A stretch of 64,000 nt of DNA, from positions 113,890 through 177,889 of the forward strand of contig CAJQUW010007854.1 in NCBI GenBank assembly GCA_907163375.1. The letters run 5' to 3'. Made by a program: the position numbers and the translations under genes. Under the pieces are notes generated by a model, which was not told the origin of the DNA, searched no databases, and saw nothing but the letters and a program-made list of their open reading frames with translations. Positions 49,664-57,437 of the stretch are shown here, piece after piece. Origin of the DNA: Prostheceraeus crozeri. Lineage: Eukaryota > Platyhelminthes > Polycladida > Euryleptidae. Numbering within the stretch: the first letter of the stretch is position 1; the number at the start of each line of letters is the position of its first letter.

Positions 49664-50318
49664 CCATTATTCGCGTTCGGTACTGATGCTTCGATATGGC
49701 GTCCGCTGCGAATGAAATATGTGGACAGCAGAGGAGGTTTCCTATGTGGACAGCATTCTCGAAAAGCCGTTTTCACGTTTATCTATTCAGGAAAAGTTGG
49801 ACATCAAGAGCAGCGGAAGAGAAACACCAAACTTATCTTCGGAATCGGGAAAAAAGCGTACTTTCAATGTTGATTATTGGTACGAAAAACTACCTGCGGA
49901 ACACCATTGGACAAGAACGCTTGAGTGCGCTAACACTCATCAGCATTGAAAGTGAAAAACTTCAGGAATTGAAAAAAACACGCCATTTTCTACGATAAAG
50001 TTATCGATGAATTTGCATCTATGAAGCAGAGACGAATAGAATTTTTTTACAAATAAATAAGCACTACAATGCCATGCAAAACTCATTCTGTGTTGTCATT
50101 TTCAAAGTAGGCCCTATTTTACATTATAATTTACTAGGCCTATATTGTATGACTTATTTTGGCGAGCACATGCCTTTAATTTTGGGAATTAATTGATTCT
50201 AAAATATCCATTTGTGAAGCGTGTCAAACTACTACTGGCTTTTGCTTCATAGTTAAAATCAAATTTCTAATTTTTCGTTTTTTGCCTCCTGATAGAAAAT
50301 ACCCAGGAGCCGCCAGTG
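49664..50318 (+). mobile_element. Outer hAT element, right part with transposase remains
   Basis: Continues the hAT begun at 29515. It encodes scraps of a TTF-zinc-finger-type hAT transposase: an N-terminal stretch (SRLSIQEKLDIKSSGRETPN, then KKRTFNVDYWYEKLP) runs directly into the C-terminal dimerisation region (YLRNTIGQERLSALTLISIE, then a frame change and KLSMNLH). The catalytic core is missing, so this was an internally deleted, non-autonomous element. It is the oldest layer of the nest. Confidence 0.8.
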
Positions 50319-51300
50319 TTACCGACATATATTAATAACAATATTTTGAAGTCATTTGGTGTTTTTTTGAAATACAGTACGAAAAACTTGATTTCCTATT
50401 TATGTTAATAATTGTTATGCAATTTGCATATAAAATATTTCTTTTGCTTCCGGACCTCTCGTCTAGTGAATAATAGCAACAATATGAAAGGTATTAGGTT
50501 GACTAAAAATATCTTAAAAAGAAAAATATGCCTATATTCATCTTTTCATTCATAATGATAAAAAATCACATTCACGCTGCAATTAGTTCAGTGCCATTAT
50601 TAGAATTCTGGTCATTCTGAAAGCATATTTTCTGGTCATTCGTAGTTACAGTACTTTTTGTCCATTTTGATAAATGGAAGACTTTCACATTTCTTCTTTT
50701 GAAATTGATCGAACTCAAAATCAGTGGTTCAGGATGTTGAATAGGATCTAGTTTACCAATCGGCCAAGATTATCGAGTCACATAAATCATCATAATCATT
50801 TTATCAAAGATCAATTCAATGAATAGGATACTGAAGTTTACTCGAAGATACTTTACTCAACATTATCATGATATCATTCATTCGATAAAGATATATATGC
50901 TCACTGACATAAATAATGACACCAACTATCATTGTAATATAACATTGTAATTACTACGATCCGTTATTTTCAACAACTATCATTGACTTGAATGGAAGTT
51001 TGTTTCATTTTTTTCTATGGTTTGAGATGATATCTCGCTTTCTATGTATCACCATTGAACTCCATATGAAAAGGCAAATGATATAGGACCATCAAATTTC
51101 AAAATTTGATATTGATCACAGTAACAGCTGGAAGTTGAACAGAATCACCACCTACTGCTGACCAGATTTGACTTATGAAATGGTGCACGATAACTTTACC
51201 AGAGGAATGGCACTTGGGATGATGCGTTGTGGGCAAAGTTCTACAACTGTTGCGAAAGAATTGAAAATTTCAAGGGTCGTTGTATGGAGGTGGTGGTCTC
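50319..51300. other. Gene-free spacer
   Basis: Host DNA between the outer hAT and element 3. AT-rich, no recognised gene, repeat or RNA in 980 bp. Confidence 0.55.
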
Positions 51301-52100
51301 AGTAGTAAGTAAAACTCCACTTCTGGATCGCGCAAGATGGCCGCCGTCGCTGACGTCCCCCCCTCCTGTCCGTCGAGTCGGTCGTGGTGTGCCGTCGTGT
51401 TGCTTCGAGTCTGACGTCCCCCCCTCCTGTCCGTCGAGTCGGTCGTGGTGTGCCGCCGTGTTGCTTCGAGTCTGACGTCCCCCCCCTCTGGCCGGCCGTC
51501 GTAGCGCGCGGTGATGTGCTGTCCAGGTTGGCGTGGTGTGCCGGCCAGGTTGGGAGGGTGGACTGTCGTAGCTCACCTGAAAAAATCCTAAGTGTAAGAG
51601 TGGCTTTGTATGGGTAAAATTTTGAAAATTTTCCAAAGTGTGTCATTTCGACCTGGGACCCTCACCAAAACATTTTTCATCAAATTTCACTGACCCCCCC
51701 CCCCGACAGCAATCTTCTAACTTTGGTTCTAGTGGACGGATTTTGTCTTACAGCTACTCGTTTGAAAGAGGAGAAAAAACTGCTCGACGACATTTTTGCC
51801 GCGAGTCAATCAGACCAGCCGTTCAAAAGTTAGAGCTGTTACAAGATTTTAGGTCGGAGCTCACCTGAAAAAATCCTAAGTGTCAGAGTGACTTTGTATG
51901 GGTAAAATTTTGAAAATTTTCCAAAGTGTGGAATTTCGACCTGGGACCTTCACCAAAACATTTTTCATCAAATTTCTCCGAACGAGGGGGGGAGGTCAGT
52001 GAAATTTGATGAAAAATGTTTTGGTGAAGGTCCCAGGTCGAAATTCGGAAGTTTTAAAGTTTTCAAAATTTTCACCACACTGGAGCTCTCACACTTAGGA
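51301..52100. repeat. Terminal region of element 3 with tandem and inverted repeats
   Basis: Three tandem units of about 60 bp (51350-51490) with GACGTCCCCCCCTCCTGTCC and GAGTCGGTCGTGGTGTGCCG. Two direct copies of GAGCTCACC-type plus CTGAAAAAATCCTAAGTG and GGTAAAATTTTGAAAATTTT (51570-51660 and 51860-51925). The unit CAATCTTCTAACTTTGGTTC near 51712 resembles the 327-bp unit of element 2's terminal repeat. Its mirror copy would lie beyond the window. Confidence 0.7.
51931..52046. repeat. Large perfect-looking palindrome (46-nt arms, 24-nt loop)
   Basis: Arm 51931-51976 begins GAATTTCGACCTGGGACCTT, and 52001-52046 ends with its reverse complement. The loop carries GAACGAGGGGGGGAGG. It lies at the inner side of the terminal region of element 3 and could mark the inner end of the terminal repeat or a replication structure. 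Confidence 0.85.
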
Positions 52101-52280
52101 ATTTTTTCACTTGTGGCATGTTACATGGACATGTGCTGACGGACCGACTTCCCGTGGTCATATGAGAATGGTTCAGGTGTCATATGATAGAGAACGATGA
52201 GACGAATCGTTTGCAACAAGCCGCATGTCGCTACGATGAATTCTTTCGAAGATAGAGCCATTTTAAGTTTTCTTCCGAGC

Positions 52281-52596
52281 ATATATAAACCCCCGACAAC
52301 GTAAGTCTCATCACTTCATCGAAAGACGAGGTAAGCGACGGTCGTCGCTCTGAGGTCCCGATATTGGGTGTTTCAAAGGACTCTATCTTTTGAAGTAGGC
52401 AAGCTATCTTCTTACTTCAAAGTTTGTGTGATAGAGTTTGATGGTGTCTTTACTACTGATAAAATTTTTTAAAAGTAGTATGAGTAGTAAAATGCGGAAT
52501 TTTTTTAAAATTCTTAATTTTCAGTTTTTTCAAAGTTTTAACATGTAGACTAAGGTTTTCAAGGATGTTGAGTTCAAATCTGCTATCAGATTTGAA
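52281..52596 (+). promoter_or_regulatory. TATA box, donor and CTAT-loop hairpins of element 3
   Basis: TATATAAA at 52282-52289; donor-like ACGAGGTAAGC at 52326-52336. Hairpins in the intron: TTGAAGTA with TACTTCAA enclosing AAG-CTAT-CTT (52390-52420), and a 10-bp perfect stem TTCAAATCTG with its complement around CTAT (52573-52596). Matching acceptor TATCTTACAG at about 52892, just before the coding ATG at 52914. Confidence 0.65.
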
Positions 52597-52639
52597 ATTT
52601 AACTAAGTCTAAGGCAGCTTTGAGGGGTTAGATCCCAGC

Positions 52640-52757
52640 TACTGATCACTACCTTTGACTCGGCGTTGCCGTTACCACTTCGGGGCAGTGACAATGATGT
52701 CTTCAGCTGTAAATAGCGGGTATCGGGGAAGATCTCTCACTTCCCTAGTGATCAGTA
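52640..52757 (+). ncRNA. Structured leader domain of element 3
   Basis: An 11-bp stem TACTGATCACT (52640-52650) with its exact complement AGTGATCAGTA (52747-52757) encloses smaller hairpins: CC-ACTTCGG-GG, and GGGAAG with CTTCCC. A GGCC-TTCG-GGCT hairpin follows at about 52761. It occupies the same place (first intron) as the duplicated leader block of element 2. Likely a structured RNA; no family recognised. Confidence 0.6.
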
Positions 52758-52913
52758 CAAGGCCTTCGGGCTGTCGACGGGATCGAGTGCCACTCACTAC
52801 ACTCAAATCTATCATTCCTCACTAAGTGTAATGCTTTAGGAATATGACTGTACTACATGATTCCAAACTTATACAAATTTCATTATCTTACAGTTAACGA
52901 TAAAATCTCAGGC

Positions 52914-54091
52914 ATGGCAAACGACAAAAACAGAAAAATTCATATCAAAATGTGTACATGTGGGCGAATCAATCGCAGTGCGGACGCCAAGGCGCATGTC
53001 AAGAAGGCGGGCAACGACCAAATGATTATCTTGAATAGGGTTGCGTGTGTAAAGTGTAGAGTGTTGAAGGGTGATGAGGATGAGGCGCGTTTATACAGAG
53101 TGCATGCTGACTGTAGTGGAGGTTTGGTGAATGACTTGCGAATCACGCAGTTGATTGTTGAAGAGAGGGAGCGAATGTTGGCGATAGAGCGAGACGGTAA
53201 GGTTGAGAATGTTGTTGAGAATGTTGTTGAGAATGATGAGTTGGCGAGAGCAGTTGCTTCGTTGGAGGCTGAGATTGGGCGAAAGAGAGTGCTTGAGAGT
53301 GATGATGAGGATGATGTAGATTTAGATAGGGAGCGTGTGAGGAAGCGTGTGAGGAAGTTGAGCTCTTCGTCGTCGGAGGTGTCAAACATTGTCATCACCG
53401 ACCCCCCGCAGAGCTCATTTTCCCCAAAAGTGAAGAGTGGTGGGATTCGTAAGCAGTCGGCGAGGTGGTTGAAGGATGAAGAGAAGAGGCATGTATCGCA
53501 GCAGATGGCGATGATTTGTTGGTGAATAAGTATGAGAGTTTGAAGAAGGTGAAGGATGAAGTCGTGAAGGAGTTGGATGAGTTGAAAAAGAAGGAACTGA
53601 AGTCGAAGTAGGTAGCGGATGAGAATATTCGAATGAGGCGTAGTGTGACTGATTTGAAGAATCAGACGCGAGAGTTGGAAGAGAAGAATGATGACTGTGA
53701 GAAGAGGGCGAGTGCTGCGGAGAGAAGAATGAGAGATGCAGAAGCGAAGTTTGAGGAGATGATGAAGGAGATGAGTGTGTTGAGAGCGAGGAATGTTGAG
53801 TTGGAGAGGACTGTGGCTCGGCGGGGTGATGAGAGGCAGGCGTTTGAGAAGTTGGAGCGCATTAGGGATGAGTGGAATCGTGTGAATGAGGATAGGTTGT
53901 TTGAATTTCACATCCCTATTCGGGATAATCATTTGGATGGACAAGTTCTTGTAAATCAAAGTCTCGACGAGTCCATCATATGCTACAACGGCCATCCAAC
54001 TAAGAAATGCTTACATGCCAGCCTGAGAATGCGCGGTCATCTGCACAAATTCTCTGTTAGAAAGCGCGCGAGACTGCCTAAGGATGGCTAA
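52914..54091 (+). CDS. Zinc-binding coiled-coil protein of element 3 (fossil)
   Basis: The ATG at 52914 follows a splice acceptor. The N-terminal Cys/His cluster (KMCTCGRINRSADAKAH, then VACVKCRVL and HADCSGG) corresponds to that of the element 2 gene. The middle has basic and acidic patches (RVRKRVRKLSSSSSE), followed by long coiled coil and a conserved C-terminal segment (FEFHIPI, CYNGHPTKKCLHASLRMRG, FSVRKR). It looks broken about once. After the stop a GTAAGT donor and TTGCAG acceptor frame a short 3' intron (about 54096-54154), followed by the structured 3' block. This plan is the same as in element 2. Role unknown. Confidence 0.6.
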
Positions 54092-54174
54092 CTTGGTAAG
54101 TGAAAAGTAAAAAAGATAGTATATCCTATTATAATACATATCATTTTCATTGCAGATCTTTGCCCGCCTTCACC

Positions 54175-54330
54175 TTCCCATCACGACACTCCCGAGAACG
54201 AACCATCGACTCTCTTAAGGGCCACCTAGGGGCAAGACATGATAGAACCTCCACGCGGTTTGACCTGGGCAGTCTTCGGACTGGCGAATACTATCATTAA
54301 GTTGAATCTGCTATCAGTCAACTTGAACGT
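54175..54330 (+). terminator. Structured 3' block, copy 1 (histone-like stem-loop plus hairpins)
   Basis: CCGAGAACGAACCATC, then the stem-loop GACTCT/CTTA/AGGGCC plus ACC (54208-54226). A TTCG hairpin with stem CAGTC/GACTG (54270-54283) and AAGTTGA/TCAACTT enclosing CTG-CTAT-CAG (54299-54324) follow. The same block recurs after 54654 and 55576. Three different hairpin types in one conserved 3' block suggest an RNA-processing or packaging signal. Confidence 0.6.
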
Positions 54331-54348
54331 TGCGTCGCGTTAGAGGGG

Positions 54349-54356
54349 TATATAAA
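54349..54356 (+). promoter_or_regulatory. TATA box of small gene 1, element 3
   Basis: TATATAAA, 32 bp before a CTCATTTCATTTCATTTCAA tract and the ATG at 54388. The same TATA plus TTTCA tract recurs at 54802-54840. Confidence 0.7.
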
Positions 54357-54387
54357 CCACTGCCTCTCATTTCATTTCATTTCAATC

Positions 54388-54654
54388 ATGCAGACGCCGA
54401 ACAGTCAAGTCAGCTCTCCTCGCGGACCGCAGTTAAGGCCGCGAAATTTATTTGAGGAATTTGTCAGGCAAGAGGAGCAAGACAGATTCCACAATAATCT
54501 TGCTCGGATTGGCAATCCGATGACAGCAACTGTTGTCAATCCAACGGAATGGCGCTACATTCCACTTTTCAGCCACGTGCCAATTAGCGTGGAAGCCGAC
54601 ACTACTACCAAAGAGAGAGTCAAAGACTCTCTCAGCAGAATTGGTAGGGTGTAA
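54388..54654 (+). CDS. Small unknown protein 1 of element 3
   Basis: 88 residues, polar, with RPRNLFEEFVRQEEQDRFHN and PTEWRYIPLFSHVPISVEAD. No family recognised. It has its own TATA box and is followed by a structured 3' block, so it forms a compact transcription unit. A decayed copy of the unit follows. Confidence 0.6.
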   Translation: MQTPNSQVSSPRGPQLRPRNLFEEFVRQEEQDRFHNNLARIGNPMTATVVNPTEWRYIPLFSHVPISVEADTTTKERVKDSLSRIGRV

Positions 54655-54663
54655 GATGACGTT

Positions 54664-54782
54664 ACTCCCGAGAACGAACCACCAGCTATCTTAAGGGCCA
54701 CCATGAGGCAAGATTTGATAGAACCTCCACGCGGTTTGCCCTGGGCAGTCTTCGGACTGGCGAATACTACAACTTGAACGTT
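54664..54782 (+). terminator. Structured 3' block, copy 2
   Basis: Same order as copy 1: CCGAGAACGAACCACC, AGCTATCTTAAGGGCCACC (weaker stem), GGCAAG, CCTCCACGCGGTTTG and the CAGTC/TTCG/GACTG hairpin (54746-54759). The CTAT-loop hairpin is missing in this copy. Confidence 0.6.
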
Positions 54783-54801
54783 GCGTCGCGCGATAGAGGG
54801 G

Positions 54802-55180
54802 TATAAAAAACTTGCCTCTCATTTCATTTCATTTCAATCAGACCGCCGCCCGCGGCAATCAGCTCTCTCTCCTCACGGACGCATTTAAGGCCGTGAAATT
54901 AAATGATTATTTATCTTGGCTAGAGGAAGCAGCTAGAGGAATAATTCCATAATCCATTTTGCATGATTGGAACTTTGGCAATCAGGGGTGGGTTTACGGG
55001 GCTTCTAACAATCACTTTTCCACCAACGTGCCCAAAGCCAATTAGATTGGGGAGCTGACACTACCAGTCAGAGACACAAACAGAGACTCTCAGTCATTCC
55101 ACTTTGGTGTAAACCGTTGCAAATTAGCGAAAGACAACCAAGGGCAAACTGGGAGGCCATGGGGAGTCAAGACTCCTCAG
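54802..55180 (+). pseudogene. Decayed duplicate of small gene 1
   Basis: TATAAAAA at 54802-54809 and the TTTCATTTCATTTCAATCA tract are followed by sequence resembling 54388-54654 (CTCTCCTCACGGACG, AAGGCCGTGAAATT, CCAATTAGATTGG) without a usable frame. It arose by duplication of the whole unit and is part of the virus-like fossil. Confidence 0.6.
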
Positions 55181-55184
55181 CAGA

Positions 55185-55235
55185 AACAGACTGGCGAATA
55201 CTATCATTAAGTTGAATCTGCTATCAGTCAACTTG
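55185..55235 (+). repeat. Partial structured 3' block, copy 3
   Basis: Only the second half is present: GACTGGCGAATACTATCATT and the AAGTTGA/CTG-CTAT-CAG/TCAACTT hairpin (55209-55234). Confidence 0.6.
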
Positions 55236-55306
55236 AACGTTATGCAGTCGATTGCTATCCCTGAAGCATTCTGATTCGCTGTTGAGCAATTCATTGTTGA
55301 AAACCC

Positions 55307-55314
55307 TATATAAG
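55307..55314 (+). promoter_or_regulatory. TATA box of small gene 2, element 3
   Basis: TATATAAG, 41 bp before the ATG at 55355 and preceded by GTCGATTGCTATCCCTG, a phrase that recurs in the tandem repeats at 56130-56525. Confidence 0.65.
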
Positions 55315-55354
55315 CCAGAAGATTGTAGCGCTTCTCATTCAATTTTAAGTCACG

Positions 55355-55576
55355 ATGGAAGCAACATCTGTTAGCACCATTCCCGTCTTCATCGATGAAG
55401 ACAACGACATTCCCGAGTTCATCATCATCGACGAGTGGGATGAAGAAGATGAGAAGAAGGGGAAGATCAAGAAGATCGTTTGGACGGATGAGGTATGGAC
55501 TCCGAATACCACTCGCATCCGAAAGGTGCCAGATGCACCACCACGGCTTAGGCGGCACAGGGTTATGACAACCTAA
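55355..55576 (+). CDS. Small acidic protein 2 of element 3
   Basis: 73 residues. Very acidic middle (EDNDIPEFIIIDEWDEEDEK) followed by basic patches (KKGKIKK, RLRRHR). No family recognised. Own TATA box and a structured 3' block after the stop. It may mimic DNA or bind a basic protein, but this is conjecture. Confidence 0.55.
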   Translation: MEATSVSTIPVFIDEDNDIPEFIIIDEWDEEDEKKGKIKKIVWTDEVWTPNTTRIRKVPDAPPRLRRHRVMTT

Positions 55577-55621
55577 CTGTCATACCCATTGACTATTCCA
55601 GCCAATAGTCAACTTAATTCA

Positions 55622-55760
55622 CACCGAGAACGAACCATCGGCTCTCTTAAGGGCCACCATGGGGCAAGACATGATAGAACCTCCACGCGGTATGCCCTGG
55701 GCAGTCTTCGGACTGGCGAATACTATCATTAAGTTGAATCTGCTATCAGTCAACTTGAAC
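55622..55760 (+). terminator. Structured 3' block, copy 4, best histone-like stem-loop
   Basis: ACCGAGAACGAACCATC, then the full 6-bp stem GGCTCT, loop CTTA, AGGGCC, ACC (55640-55658), the TTCG hairpin (55702-55715), and the CTAT-loop hairpin (55731-55756). The stop codon of small gene 2 lies about 60 nt upstream. Confidence 0.65.
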
Positions 55761-56103
55761 GTTGCAAATGAAGTTCGGTGTAATACTTCCTTTCGACGGG
55801 CGTTCCTGTAAAGGGCGGCGGTGAAACCCGTAGTTATGTATACCGCAAGGGACATTCGGCAATGGTCAATCTTGTTTAACCTCTCTGCGTCATGTTTGCA
55901 AGTGATTGCCTCTGTCTCAACGTAGTATGCATTCGCGCCAGGGCGACATTTAGCCAACTGTCGAAGGTTGCCTAAAACTTTCCATTGCATACGTTATGAG
56001 AACCAGGAGGTCTACCTGTCTCTATCAATGAGACGAATTGATGAATGGAATGAAATGGGAGGACACTCACGCGCCACACGCAACATAACACACTTCTCTC
56101 TTC

Positions 56104-56672
56104 CGTAGTCTAACAAGCTCTTTACACATGGATCGCAGTCGATTGCTATCCCTGTATCAGAAGTGTAAGCTATCTTAATTTTATTTAACACTATTTCATC
56201 TACCATCATCACCCATATGAAATGTTTTAAGATTTACAAGTTAGACTAAGCGTGCTACTATTTCCAAATGAAAAAGTATACATGGTTAAATCATCCACTT
56301 AAGCCCATCCGTAGTCTAACAAGCTGTTTACACATGGATCGCAGTCGATTGCTATCCCTGTATCATCATCGCCCATATGAAATGTCATAAGATTTACAAG
56401 TTAGACTAAGCGTGCTACTATTTCCAAATGAAAAAGTATACATGGTTAAATCATCCACTGAAGCCCATCCGTAGTCTAACAAGCTCTTTACACATGGATC
56501 GCAGTCGATTGCTATCCCTGTATCATGTAAGCTATCTTAATTTTATTTAACACTATTTCATCTACCATCATCGCCCATATGAAATGTTATAAGATTTACA
56601 AGTTAGACTAAGCGTGCTACTATTTCCAAATGAAAAAGTATACATGGTTAAATCATCCACTTAAGCCCCATT
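56104..56672. repeat. Three tandem copies of a 160-200-bp unit
   Basis: Each unit holds GTAGTCTAACAAGCT, TTACACATGGATCGCAGTCG, GATTGCTATCCCTGTATCA, CCATATGAAATGT and TACATGGTTAAATCATCCAC. Units two and one/three differ by about 40 bp (AAGCTATCTTAATTTTATTT). No reading frame. TAAG-CTAT-CTTA forms a small CTAT-loop hairpin in two of them. It separates the small-gene region from the minus-strand gene. Confidence 0.85.
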
Positions 56673-56718
56673 CAAGTAAGTCAGTATGAAAGCAAAGATA
56701 ATACGAAATAAAAATTTA

Positions 56719-57165
56719 TTATGGCATGTATTTCAAAAGGTCTTCATCGTCAATATCGTCCCAGAGTCTGGCTTCACATAGATAACAAAAGCAGTTCACT
56801 TGCTTTAATCGTTCTTCCACTGCGAGCCTCACTTTGTCGATATACTCCCACTCCGCCATAGTTCGTGGCTGGGAGTTAGGGGTGTACCACTCCCATAATT
56901 GGTGGAGGAATTTGGTGCTGGTGATCTCCATCACATCGTCAGAATCGTACTGGAGATACTTCCACCTCACGCCTGTTAAGTCGGGACACTCCTTCTCACA
57001 TACACTCTCTTCGTCGTCCGCTGGTAATGACAACTTTCTGATATTGTCCAGTCGGTACACCTTCTCTACCTTCGCCTTCGTTGGAGCGTTTGGTGCAACG
57101 AGCGCCTTTGGTGTTGAGCATGGAGAAGAGAATTTTGTGTTTGGTGTTGTCGGAGGGCTTGTCAT
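56719..57165 (-). CDS. Unknown protein of element 3, minus strand
   Basis: 148 residues. Pro/Thr-rich N terminus, then VRWKYLQYDSDDVMEI, LHQLWEWYTP, a helical stretch and a C-terminal CFCYLCEARLWDDI. A Cys pair hints at zinc binding, but the set is incomplete. A TATA-like ATATATAC sits near 57260, between this gene and PolB, and could serve both directions. Family unknown. Confidence 0.5.
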   Translation of the reverse strand: MTSPPTTPNTKFSSPCSTPKALVAPNAPTKAKVEKVYRLDNIRKLSLPADDEESVCEKECPDLTGVRWKYLQYDSDDVMEITSTKFLHQLWEWYTPNSQPRTMAEWEYIDKVRLAVEERLKQVNCFCYLCEARLWDDIDDEDLLKYMP

Positions 57166-57437
57166 GTTGACTGTGAATAATAACTTTGAAATGTTTTCTA
57201 ATTCTTAAGTATCAACAAGCAACCAATCAGAATGAACAGCCAATGAATGATGAATATGAAAGTATATATGTAAAGTGACATTCGCGTCATTTCACTCTGT
57301 CTTTGTGACATATAAGTGAATTGTTCTCTGGCGAATTCTATATTTGAGGCGTACAAGTGAACTGCTCTCTCGTGAATTCCAAATTTGAGTGAAGTCTCTA
57401 TCTTGTTGAAGTATCAACCTTAAACTCGATTTCGTTG

